In this document: positions 7,245-15,226 of the stretch, piece by piece
Position numbering within the stretch: the first letter of the stretch is position 1
How the letters are laid out: each line of letters begins with the position of its first letter
Assembly (NCBI GenBank): GCA_045642465.1
Contig: JAZUIY010000006.1
Span: forward strand, 1-27,732
Length of the DNA stretch: 27,732 bases
From: RUG420 sp045642465
GTDB lineage: Bacteria; Bacillota; Clostridia; Oscillospirales; Acutalibacteraceae
Direction: 5' to 3'
Notes under the pieces: model-generated
Seen by the model: only the letters and a program-made list of their open reading frames with translations
The model's database searches: none
Told to the model about the DNA's origin: nothing
Made by a program: the position numbers and the translations under genes

Positions 7245-10200
7245 ATGGCTTTTATCCACTTACATGTTCATAGTGAATACAGCTTGCTGGACGGCGCCTG
7301 CCGTATTCAACCATTACTTGACCGAGCCTTAGCACTCGGTCAAACTTCTTTGGCCATTACCGACCACGGTGTCATGTACGGCGCCATGGACTTTTATAAG
7401 GCAGCCAAGGCCGCCGGCATTAAGCCAATTCTGGGCTGTGAGGTCTATGTGGCCTCCGGCAGTCATTTGGATAAGACCGGGGTAGAGGCCAGAGAGCGTC
7501 ACCACTTGGTGCTGCTCTGTGAAAACGAAGAAGGGTACCGCAACCTTTCGAAACTGGTTTCCCTTGGCTTTACCGAAGGCTTCTATATGAAGCCACGGGT
7601 AGACAAGGAACTGTTACGAAAGTATTCCGGAGGCCTCATTGCCCTCAGTGCCTGCCTTGCCGGCGCCGTCAATTCTCGCCTGGTGGCAGGGGACTACGAA
7701 GGGGCCAAAGAGGAAGCCTTGGAATATAGGGACATTTTCGGAAAAGACAACTTCTTCTTGGAAGTACAAAACCACGGCATTCCGGAGGAACTGCAGATTT
7801 TGCCACAGATTATTAAATTGGGGCAGGACTGTGACATTCCGCTGGTAGCCACCAATGACGTCCACTATTTACAGCAGGAGGACGCCACCGTTCAGAAAAT
7901 CCTGGTCTGCATTCAGACCAATCACACCATAGATGAAGATACCGGTCTGGACTTCCGCACGGAAGAATTTTATTTGAAGAGTGAACAGGAAATGACTGAC
8001 CTGTTCCATGCCATTCCGGAAGCTATTGAGAATACCGCAAAAATTGCAGACCGCTGCAATGTGGAAATTGAGTTTGGTGTTACCAAACTGCCACACTTTG
8101 AAGTGCCGGAGGGCTACACCCACGCAGGCTACCTGCGCCACTTGGCCGAGAAGGGCATGCAGAAGCGGTATGGCAAAAACGGCCAATCCATTCCACAGGA
8201 ATACATTGACCGCTTGAACTATGAACTGTCCGTCGTAGATACCATGGGGTATACCGACTATTACCTCATTGTCTATGACTTTGTCCGCTTCGCCAAATCC
8301 GCCGGCATTCCGGTGGGCCCGGGCCGAGGCTCCGGGGCAGGCAGTATTGCAGCTTACTGCGTGGGCATTACAGACATAGACCCAATGCAGTATGACCTGC
8401 TCTTTGAACGCTTCTTAAACCCAGAACGAGTTTCCATGCCGGACTTTGATATTGACTTCTGCTACGAACGCAGAGGGGAAGTCATAGATTACGTAACGGA
8501 GAAATACGGGGCCGACCATGTGGCCCAGATTGTCACCTTCGGTACGTTAAAAGCCAGGGCCGCAATTAAGGACGTAGGACGGGTCCTGGGAATCAGCTAC
8601 GGCAAGGTAGACCAAGTCACCAAGCGGATTCCATGGCAGTTATCGGGAGACTTGAAAAAGGCAGTCACCGGCAATAAGGAATTACAGAAACTGTATGCAG
8701 AAGACCATGAGGTAAAACTCCTGGTAGATACTGCACTGAAAATAGAGGGCATGCCACGGCATACGTCCACCCATGCGGCCGGCGTGGTTATTACCGCCAA
8801 CCCAGTGGACACCTATGTGCCGTTGGCCAAGAAGGACGAGTCCGTTGTAACCCAGTACACCATGACCACTTTGGAAGAACTGGGCCTTTTGAAAATGGAC
8901 TTTTTGGGCCTCCGCACCCTTACCGTTATTGAAGATGCGGAACACTTAATCCAAAAGACCCACCCAGACTTTAAGGTAGCCAACATTGATTACACTGACC
9001 CTGCCACTTTTGCTATGTTCGGCAGAGGGGACACCGAAGGGGTGTTCCAATTTGAAAATGGCGGCCTCAGAAATATCATGATGCAGTTTAAGCCAACCCA
9101 ACTGGAAGACTTAATTGCACTGACTTCTCTGTACCGGCCGGGTCCAATGGATTCCATTCCGACTTATTTAAAAAACCGACTTCATCCAAATCAAATTACT
9201 TATAAAACCCCTGAACTGGAAAGCATCCTGGACGTAACCTACGGATGCATTGTGTACCAGGAACAGGTCATGCAGATCTGTCAGAAACTGGCAGGCTACT
9301 CCTTCGGCCACGCCGACATTGTGCGCCGGGCTATGGCCAAGAAAAAGCACCATGTCATGGAAGAGGAGCGGGCCAAGTTTGTAGCAGGCTGCGTGGAAAA
9401 TGGCATTCAGCAAAGCGCTGCCGAGTCCATTTTTGACGACATGGCATCCTTCGCATCCTACGCCTTTAACAAGTCCCACGCTGCCGCTTATGCCACCCTT
9501 GCGTTCCGCACAGCCTACCTGAAGTGTCATTATCCTGCCGAGTTCATGGCCGCTCAAATTACCAGCGTGCTGGACATGACCGATAAAGTGGTGGAATACG
9601 TGGCCGAGTGCAAGAACAAGGGCATAGACATTCTGGCACCGAATGTGAACGAAGGGTTTGCCGACTTCACTATCAAAGACGGCAACATTATGTTTGGCCT
9701 GGCTGCGGTAAAAGGCCTGGGAAGACATTTCATTGGCGATTTAGTCCGTGAACGGGACTTAAACGGTCCTTTCACTTCTTATTACGGCTTCCTGAAGCGA
9801 ATGCAGGGGAAGAACTTTAACCGTAAGGCCATAGAGTCTCTCATTAAGTGCGGGGCTTTGGACCTGTTCGGCCTGAACCGCCGGCAGATGATGACCATGC
9901 TGCCGGAAATCCTTGCCGAACTGGAATCCGACCGCCGCCGCAATGTAGAGGGCCAGCTAGGTCTTTTTGACTTGGACGGGATGTCGGCAACGGGGGAACC
10001 GGGCGTGCCGGTTCCGGATCTGCCGGAATTCCATCAGGTAGATCTTTTGGCCTTTGAGAAGGAGACCACCGGTCTCTATCTCTCCGGCCACCCAATGCAG
10101 GACTACGCCGCATTGGCCAAGACCTACAGCACCGCCAAAGTCGCCGACCTGCTGGCTGCTACCGAAGACCCCACCTCCAAGTACCACGACAACGATGTCG

Positions 10201-10778
10201 TGCACCTTGTCGGTATGGTCACCGGTATCAAAGTGCGCCTCACCAGGGCCAGCGCCACCATGGCCACGGCCACGGTGGAAGACCTGACCGGCGCCATGGA
10301 CCTAACCATCTTCCCGAAGACCTATCAGGAATGTAGTCCGGTCTTAAAAGAGGGGAGCATTGTCTATGTTCACGCCCGTCTGTCGGTAGAAGATGAAGAA
10401 AAGCCAAAACTGTTGGCTATGAAAATAGAAGACAAACCAAATGTTAGTACGCCTATTCCTAACAAGGGAACTAGCCCGTTGCGGAGTACTAATGTGAATA
10501 GTGCACAAAATAATGCTCCGGCACCAAAAAGTGGGCCGAAGCATAAGACTTATGGACTATTTCTTCGTATAAACACAGTGGACGATTCTCGACTTCCGGA
10601 AGTGGAAAACCTGCTGGAGATTTTCTCCGAAGGACCAAACCCGGTTTATTACTACTATAAAGACACCGAGAAATATGCCTTGCAAAAGAAATTTGGCAAT
10701 ATTCAAATGTCGGAAGGTCTCTTACAGGAACTGAAACGAATCCTGGGGGACGAAAACGTATTTTTCCGTAAAGATTAA
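7245..10778 (+). CDS. dnaE: DNA polymerase III alpha subunit, DnaE
   Basis: This is a replicative DNA polymerase of the C family, 1177 residues, of the DnaE rather than PolC type because it lacks an inserted exonuclease domain. The order is: PHP domain from residue 4 (HLHVHSEYSLLDG, with metal-type histidines); the palm with GPGRGSGAGSIAAYC and the catalytic acids in PDFDIDF (399-405); the thumb/fingers with YRPGPMDSIP and YQEQVMQI; a tandem helix-hairpin-helix region; an OB-fold segment (VHLVGMVTGIKVRLT); and a C-terminal tail joined by a Ser/Asn/Pro-rich linker around 10450-10530. I place the start at ATG 7245: AAAGGAGGT lies seven bases before it, whereas the GTG at 7236 is inside that ribosome binding site. 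It probably belongs to the hprK operon. Confidence 0.97.
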   Translation: MAFIHLHVHSEYSLLDGACRIQPLLDRALALGQTSLAITDHGVMYGAMDFYKAAKAAGIKPILGCEVYVASGSHLDKTGVEARERHHLVLLCENEEGYRNLSKLVSLGFTEGFYMKPRVDKELLRKYSGGLIALSACLAGAVNSRLVAGDYEGAKEEALEYRDIFGKDNFFLEVQNHGIPEELQILPQIIKLGQDCDIPLVATNDVHYLQQEDATVQKILVCIQTNHTIDEDTGLDFRTEEFYLKSEQEMTDLFHAIPEAIENTAKIADRCNVEIEFGVTKLPHFEVPEGYTHAGYLRHLAEKGMQKRYGKNGQSIPQEYIDRLNYELSVVDTMGYTDYYLIVYDFVRFAKSAGIPVGPGRGSGAGSIAAYCVGITDIDPMQYDLLFERFLNPERVSMPDFDIDFCYERRGEVIDYVTEKYGADHVAQIVTFGTLKARAAIKDVGRVLGISYGKVDQVTKRIPWQLSGDLKKAVTGNKELQKLYAEDHEVKLLVDTALKIEGMPRHTSTHAAGVVITANPVDTYVPLAKKDESVVTQYTMTTLEELGLLKMDFLGLRTLTVIEDAEHLIQKTHPDFKVANIDYTDPATFAMFGRGDTEGVFQFENGGLRNIMMQFKPTQLEDLIALTSLYRPGPMDSIPTYLKNRLHPNQITYKTPELESILDVTYGCIVYQEQVMQICQKLAGYSFGHADIVRRAMAKKKHHVMEEERAKFVAGCVENGIQQSAAESIFDDMASFASYAFNKSHAAAYATLAFRTAYLKCHYPAEFMAAQITSVLDMTDKVVEYVAECKNKGIDILAPNVNEGFADFTIKDGNIMFGLAAVKGLGRHFIGDLVRERDLNGPFTSYYGFLKRMQGKNFNRKAIESLIKCGALDLFGLNRRQMMTMLPEILAELESDRRRNVEGQLGLFDLDGMSATGEPGVPVPDLPEFHQVDLLAFEKETTGLYLSGHPMQDYAALAKTYSTAKVADLLAATEDPTSKYHDNDVVHLVGMVTGIKVRLTRASATMATATVEDLTGAMDLTIFPKTYQECSPVLKEGSIVYVHARLSVEDEEKPKLLAMKIEDKPNVSTPIPNKGTSPLRSTNVNSAQNNAPAPKSGPKHKTYGLFLRINTVDDSRLPEVENLLEIFSEGPNPVYYYYKDTEKYALQKKFGNIQMSEGLLQELKRILGDENVFFRKD

Positions 10779-10800
10779 ACAAATTCGAGAATTCGTTACG

Positions 10801-10830
10801 TTGACAAGGCTTGAAGCCTTGTGCAATAAT
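10801..10830 (+). promoter_or_regulatory. pfkA promoter with palindromic operator
   Basis: A perfect -35 box TTGACA (10801-10806) is followed after 18 bases by AATAAT (10825-10830). The spacer is almost entirely the perfect inverted repeat CAAGGCTTgAAGCCTTG (10805-10821), eight base pairs each side of one base. No T tract follows, so it is not a terminator. A dimeric repressor bound here would block RNA polymerase. Confidence 0.7.
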
Positions 10831-10872
10831 CAGTATTTGGAATGAATCACGACTCACATTGGAGGAGATTAC

Positions 10873-11841
10873 ATGAAAACTATCGGTGTTTTAACATCCG
10901 GCGGTGACGCACCGGGCATGAACGCTGCCATCCGTGCAGTAGTTCGTACCGGCGTTCAGAACGACATGCGTGTACTGGGTATCTATAACGGCTGGGAAGG
11001 CCTGATGACCGGCGACGTAGAAGAAATGACCCTGCGTTCCGTATCCAATATTATCCAGCGCGGTGGTACCGTGCTCCGTACCGCTCGTTCCGAAGAATTC
11101 AGAACCGAACGGGGACAGATGAAAGCTGCAGAAATGTGCCGCAGACTTGGCATTGAAGGCGTTGTCGTTATTGGCGGTGACGGTTCCTTCCGCGGTGCTC
11201 AGGACCTTGCCCGTCAGGGCGTTCCTGTTGTTGGTATCCCTGGTACCATTGACAACGACATTTCCTGCACCGAATTCACCATTGGCTTTGATACTGCAGT
11301 CAACACCGTAATGGAAATGGTTGACCGCGTTAGAGACACCACGGAATCTCACTCCCGCTGCTCCGTTATTGAAGTAATGGGTAGATCTGCCGGCTACATT
11401 GCTTTGGATGCCGGTATTGCCGTAGGCGCCACTTCCATCTTGCTGCCGGAATTCGAATATGACTTTGAAGTAGACGTTATTGAACGGATGCGTCAGACCA
11501 TTTCCACCGGTAAGCAGCACTTCATTATTATTGTTGCAGAAGGCTGCGGAGACGCCAAGGAAATGGCACAGCGTATTCAGGATGCTACCGGTATTGAATC
11601 CCGTGCAACCATCCTGGGTCACGTTCAGCGTGGTGGTACTCCAACCGTACGAGACAGAATGCTGGCTTCCCAGTTGGGGAACTATGCTGTTCATCTTCTG
11701 CGCGATGGAGCGGAAACCGCTTCTCGTGTAGTAGCTATCAAAGACGGGGAAATTGTAGACTACGACATTGAAGAAGGTCTCATGCTTTCCAAGACCATTG
11801 ACCTTGCCACTTACCGAATGGCACATGAAATCTCCATCTAA
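10873..11841 (+). CDS. pfkA: ATP-dependent 6-phosphofructokinase
   Basis: PfkA makes fructose 1,6-bisphosphate from fructose 6-phosphate, the committed step of glycolysis, as a cytosolic tetramer. The 322 residues fit the bacterial group I enzyme: LTSGGDAPGMNAAIRA at the N-terminus, IGGDGSFRGA, the catalytic PGTIDNDI, the substrate loop EVMGRSAGY, and VQRGG near the end. The glycines in GGDGS and PGTID point to ATP rather than pyrophosphate as donor. GGAGGAG precedes the ATG. It has its own promoter 94 bases after dnaE and a terminator after the stop. Codon use is strongly biased, which suggests high expression. Confidence 0.97.
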   Translation: MKTIGVLTSGGDAPGMNAAIRAVVRTGVQNDMRVLGIYNGWEGLMTGDVEEMTLRSVSNIIQRGGTVLRTARSEEFRTERGQMKAAEMCRRLGIEGVVVIGGDGSFRGAQDLARQGVPVVGIPGTIDNDISCTEFTIGFDTAVNTVMEMVDRVRDTTESHSRCSVIEVMGRSAGYIALDAGIAVGATSILLPEFEYDFEVDVIERMRQTISTGKQHFIIIVAEGCGDAKEMAQRIQDATGIESRATILGHVQRGGTPTVRDRMLASQLGNYAVHLLRDGAETASRVVAIKDGEIVDYDIEEGLMLSKTIDLATYRMAHEISI

Positions 11842-11873
11842 ACTGATTTTTAAAAGAAAATAGATAGAAAAAT

Positions 11874-11910
11874 GGGGCTCTTCCAATGCGGAGGAGCCCC
11901 AACACTTTTA
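11874..11910 (+). terminator. Terminator after pfkA
   Basis: GGGGCTCTTCC, a five-base loop and GGAGGAGCCCC (11874-11900) form an 11-bp stem with one G-U pair. The following tract (AACACTTTTATGG) is a weak T run, so termination may be incomplete. Confidence 0.75.
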
Positions 11911-12007
11911 TGGTACAACCAAATCGCCCCGAAAAGCAATGCTTTTGTAGAAATTTCCTAGAAAAACGCACAAATGTGGAAAATTACTGGAATTTTGCAT
12001 AAGTTGC

Positions 12008-12035
12008 TTGAAAACTCCGAACAATGTGTTATAGT
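12008..12035 (+). promoter_or_regulatory. Promoter of the orphan transcript
   Basis: TTGAAA (12008-12013), a 16-base spacer, and TATAGT (12030-12035) make a good vegetative promoter. The predicted start is near 12042. No gene begins within the next 800 bases. Confidence 0.65.
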
Positions 12036-12041
12036 GAAGAC

Positions 12042-12697
12042 AGAAAGAACAAGACACAAGTCAAAGCAACATCAAGAAAGCCAAAACGGCGAAAGAAAGG
12101 AATGTGAGTCCGATGGGCGAAAAAGAGGTAGTGTATTCCTAAACCTTAAAGTTTCATATGCAGAACTAAGAAAAGTTAGCAAAAGAAAATCGCCTAGTTC
12201 AGAGGACCGAAACTTTAAGGGGAACGGAACATCTTAAAGTTTCATATAGATTCCAAAATAAAAAGAAAGCGGTGAGTCCGAAAGCTCCCTGAAATTTCCG
12301 TAAAAACCCAGTGAAAACAAATTATAAAGTGCAACCTACTTGAAGGGTAAAAAAGAAAAAGAAAAATATAATTTTGTTGAACTGAAAAAAGTAATCTAAC
12401 GAAACAAATCTTAATTTAAGATCAATATAAAAATATAGAAAGACAATGAGCTAAAGCGAAAATAGCAAAACAAAATAACAAACAATCAAAATAATCTAAG
12501 GATAAAAAATAAAAAGTAAAGGAATGAGTCCAAAGGAAATTTCAACCTAAACTCAGAGTAAATTAGCAAAGGGTGAGTCCCAAGTATCATTTAGTATCAA
12601 ACTAAAGTAAGCTAATCAACCAAATTTAGACAAAAGGTACGGACCAATGTTCTAATTAATGAAACGAAAAGGTTACCACATGGTGGTAACCTTTTTT
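12042..12697 (+). ncRNA. Putative large structured non-coding RNA, about 650 nt
   Basis: The stretch 11842-12865 holds no credible gene. Between a promoter at 12008-12035 and a strong terminator at 12667-12697 lies purine-rich, A-rich sequence with clear RNA features. CCTTAAAGTTTC (12144-12155) pairs perfectly with GAAACTTTAAGG (12209-12220). The same strand (12209-12219) pairs equally well with CTTAAAGTTTC (12233-12243), so the two helices exclude each other. Inside the first are GAACTA/TAGTTC and CTAA/TTAG helices. ATCTTAATTTAAGAT (12408-12422) and TTTAGT/ACTAAA (12590-12606) are further hairpins. TGAGTCC preceded by AAAG-G purines occurs four times (12104, 12272, 12524, 12573). I could not match it to RNase P RNA, tmRNA, 6S or SRP RNA. 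It could be a known large-RNA class that I do not recognise, or a long regulatory leader. The small open frame at 11974-12237 starts before the promoter and lacks a ribosome binding site. Confidence 0.6.
12667..12697 (+). terminator. Strong terminator of the orphan transcript
   Basis: GGTTACCAC (12671-12679), loop ATG and GTGGTAACC (12683-12691), extended by AAAA/TTTT outside, form a perfect stem followed by six T. This ends transcription well before the pflB promoter. Confidence 0.9.
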
Positions 12698-12745
12698 GTT
12701 GGTTTTTGTGCCATTCTACGAAATTTAAAAAGCCGGCTGAAATGC

Positions 12746-12775
12746 TTGAGAAAGTACCTTTTCTTGGGGTACAAT
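12746..12775 (+). promoter_or_regulatory. pfl operon promoter
   Basis: TTGAGA (12746-12751), 18 bases, then TACAAT (12770-12775). The leader of about 85 bases contains an eight-pair hairpin, GGAATTGG with CCAGTTCC, before the ribosome binding site. Confidence 0.6.
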
Positions 12776-12865
12776 AGTGCCACACTTTCAATATATAGCG
12801 GAATTGGAAGCTATTCGCGATTTCCTCCCAGTTCCGCAGGAAAGTAAATTAAATTTTAGGAGGAC

Positions 12866-14965
12866 ATGGCGAATATGGCAGAAGCTATTGAATTTACCGG
12901 CGTTGACTGTTGGGAAGGGTTCCACTTTGGGAACTGGACGGTTTCCATTGATGTAAACGACTTCATCCAGAGAAATGTAACCCCGTACGATGGTGACGAG
13001 AGTTTCCTGGAAGGCCCAACGGATGCAACAAAGAAATTGTGGGACAAAGTGCTGGATCTGTTTGAACAGGAAAGACAGAACGGCGGCGTTTTGGATATGG
13101 ATACCAAAATTGTATCCACCATTACTTCTCACGATGCCGGTTACATTGACAAGGATTTAGAACAGATTGTTGGTTTACAGACTGACAAACCACTGAAACG
13201 TTCCTTGCAGCCATTTGGTGGTATCCGTATGGCAATGGATGCTTGCGAAACCAACGGCTACGCTGTTGACCCGGAAATCATTGACGTTTTCCACCGTTAC
13301 CGCAAGACCCATAACCAGGGCGTTTTTGATATGTATACACCGGAAATGCGTGCAGCACGTCATGCACACATCATTACCGGCTTGCCGGATGCTTACGGCC
13401 GTGGCCGTATCATCGGGGACTACCGTCGAGTAGCACTTTATGGTGTGGATAACCTCATCATGAAGAAGAAGGACGAGCAGAAGCATTCCATGACCCGTAT
13501 GACCGTGGAAAACATGCAGATCCGTGAAGAACTCACGGAACAGATGCGTGCTTTGGAAGAACTCCGTGGCCTGGGTAACCTTTATGGTTATGACCTTTCC
13601 AGACCGGCTAAGACTGCCAAAGAAGCAGTACAGTGGCTCTACTTCGGTTACCTGGCTGCCGTAAAGCAGCAGAACGGTGCCGCAATGTCTTTGGGTAGAA
13701 CTTCTACCTTCTTAGACATCTACATTCAGAGAGACCTGGAAAAAGGCATTCTCACCGAAGCCGAAGCTCAGGAACTCATTGACCAGTTCGTTATGAAGCT
13801 GCGTATGGTGAAGTTCGCCAGAACCCCGGCTTACAATCAGATTTTTGCCGGTGACCCAACTTGGGTAACCGAATCCATTGGTGGTATTTCCGTAAACGGT
13901 CAGCACTTGGTTACCAAGAACTCCTACCGTTTCCTCAATACCCTCTATAACTTAGGTCCGGCTCCGGAACCAAACATGACGGTTCTCTGGTCCTCCAGAC
14001 TGCCGGAAAACTGGAAGCGTTTCTGCGCAAAGACCTCCATTGAAACCTCTTCCATTCAGTATGAAAACGACGACATCATGCGTGGTACTCACGGTGATGA
14101 CTACGCCATTGCCTGCTGCGTATCCTCCATGAAGGTGGGCAAGGAAATGCAGTTCTTCGGCGCTCGTGCCAACCTTGCAAAATGTCTTCTCTACGCCATC
14201 AACGGCGGTGTGGATGAAATCCTTGGTACCCAGGTTGGTCCAAAGTTCCGTCCGGTAGAAGGGGACTACTTAGATTACGAAGATGTAATGGACAAGTTCG
14301 AAGCCATGATGGACTGGCTGGCAGAACTGTACGTTAACACCCTGAACATCATTCACTATTCTCATGACAAATATAACTACGAATCCCTGCAGATGGCCCT
14401 CCACGACAGAGACGTAAAGCGTTACTTCGCTACCGGTATTGCCGGTCTCTCCGTTGTAGCTGACTCCCTCAGCGCCATTAAGTACGCTAAGGTTAAGTGC
14501 ATCCGCAATGACAAGGGAATTGTAGTGGACTACGAAGTGGAAGGGGACTTCCCGAAATACGGTAACAACGACGACCGTGTAGATGAAATTGCCACCTACA
14601 TTGTAAAGGCATTCATGCACAAAATCCGTCAGCACCACACCTATCGGAATTCCTTCCCAACCATGTCCATTCTTACCATTACGTCCAACGTAACCTATGG
14701 TAAGAATACCGGTAATACGCCGGATGGCAGAAAACAGGGCGTGCCGCTTGCACCTGGTGCAAACCCAATGTCCGGCCGTGATACCCACGGTGCTGCCAGC
14801 TCTTTGACATCCGTTTCCAAACTGCCGTTTAACTACGCGCAGGATGGTATTTCCAATACCTTCTCCATTATCCCGAATGCCCTGGGCAAGGATGAAGTGT
14901 TCCTGGGAGACCTGGACCTTGACCTTGGCCTGGATCAGGGATGCTGTGAAGAAACAGTAATGTAA
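12866..14965 (+). CDS. pflB: Pyruvate formate-lyase large subunit lacking its glycyl-radical domain
   Basis: Pyruvate formate-lyase converts pyruvate and CoA to acetyl-CoA and formate by radical chemistry in anaerobes. This 699-residue protein matches the E. coli enzyme from its start (WEGFHFGNW, DFIQRNVTPYDGDESFL) through the active site, with Trp333 and the catalytic Cys417-Cys418 pair in IACCVSSM, to FSIIPNALGKDE. It then stops. In the usual enzyme of about 760 residues the C-terminal domain with the radical glycine comes next. Here it is replaced by an acidic tail (GDLDLDLGLDQGCCEETVM), and the radical domain is encoded by the next gene, 18 bases on and in the same frame. TTTTAGGAGG precedes ATG 12866 by only two bases; ATG 12875 is an alternative start. 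Not a simple pseudogene: the rest is intact, codon bias is strong, and the downstream part has its own ribosome binding site. Confidence 0.95.
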   Translation: MANMAEAIEFTGVDCWEGFHFGNWTVSIDVNDFIQRNVTPYDGDESFLEGPTDATKKLWDKVLDLFEQERQNGGVLDMDTKIVSTITSHDAGYIDKDLEQIVGLQTDKPLKRSLQPFGGIRMAMDACETNGYAVDPEIIDVFHRYRKTHNQGVFDMYTPEMRAARHAHIITGLPDAYGRGRIIGDYRRVALYGVDNLIMKKKDEQKHSMTRMTVENMQIREELTEQMRALEELRGLGNLYGYDLSRPAKTAKEAVQWLYFGYLAAVKQQNGAAMSLGRTSTFLDIYIQRDLEKGILTEAEAQELIDQFVMKLRMVKFARTPAYNQIFAGDPTWVTESIGGISVNGQHLVTKNSYRFLNTLYNLGPAPEPNMTVLWSSRLPENWKRFCAKTSIETSSIQYENDDIMRGTHGDDYAIACCVSSMKVGKEMQFFGARANLAKCLLYAINGGVDEILGTQVGPKFRPVEGDYLDYEDVMDKFEAMMDWLAELYVNTLNIIHYSHDKYNYESLQMALHDRDVKRYFATGIAGLSVVADSLSAIKYAKVKCIRNDKGIVVDYEVEGDFPKYGNNDDRVDEIATYIVKAFMHKIRQHHTYRNSFPTMSILTITSNVTYGKNTGNTPDGRKQGVPLAPGANPMSGRDTHGAASSLTSVSKLPFNYAQDGISNTFSIIPNALGKDEVFLGDLDLDLGLDQGCCEETVM

Positions 14966-14983
14966 TTTTGGGAGGAAATAATC

Positions 14984-15223
14984 ATGGTAAACGAACAGCA
15001 AATTGACAACTTGGTAGGACTTTTAGATGGTTACACCGAAAAGGGCGGCCATCACCTGAACGTAAATGTTCTCAACAGAGAAACTTTACTGGATGCACAG
15101 GCTCATCCGGAAAAGTACCCGCAGTTGACCATCCGTGTTTCCGGCTATGCAGTAAACTTTGTAAAGCTGACAAAGGAACAGCAGGATGACGTTATCTCCC
15201 GTACCTTCCACGAGGCACTGTAA
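14984..15223 (+). CDS. Detached glycyl-radical subunit of pyruvate formate-lyase
   Basis: A 79-residue protein made almost wholly of the C-terminal glycyl-radical domain of PFL. Residues 8-18 (DNLVGLLDGY) match the NLAGLMDGY region of E. coli PflB. Then come GGHHLNVNVLNRETLLDA, HPEKYPQLTIRVSGYAV with the radical Gly54, and EQQDDVISRTF. TTGGGAGG stands eight bases before the ATG, a strong site, so it is made as a separate chain. It resembles the autonomous glycyl radical cofactor GrcA (YfiD) of E. coli, which rescues a damaged PFL. Here, however, the neighbouring large subunit has no radical domain of its own, so this protein is probably obligatory. The radical would be placed on Gly54 by the activase encoded directly downstream. 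Confidence 0.93.
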   Translation: MVNEQQIDNLVGLLDGYTEKGGHHLNVNVLNRETLLDAQAHPEKYPQLTIRVSGYAVNFVKLTKEQQDDVISRTFHEAL

Positions 15224-15226
15224 GTC

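Noticed and set aside
10801..10830. Terminator of the dnaE operon
   Set aside because: The CAAGGCTT palindrome is not followed by a T tract and is framed by good -35 and -10 boxes, so an operator fits better.
10891..11886. 331-residue open frame antisense to pfkA
   Set aside because: pfkA is unmistakable on the plus strand; the antisense frame has no domain features or start signals.
12104..12125. Hammerhead ribozyme core
   Set aside because: TGAGTCC followed by GGGCGAAA looks similar, but the invariant CUGA before the GA is absent at all four motif copies.
11974..12237. 87-residue open frame in the pfkA-pflB gap
   Set aside because: It begins before the predicted promoter, has no ribosome binding site, a Lys/Ser/Arg-rich composition without domain features, and overlaps the RNA helices.
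12866..15223. PFL as a pseudogene broken by a frameshift or sequencing error
   Set aside because: There is no frameshift. Both parts are intact, key residues are kept, the second part has a strong ribosome site, and the large subunit has an extra non-homologous tail. A single-base error at the TAA is still worth checking, but would leave that extra tail unexplained.
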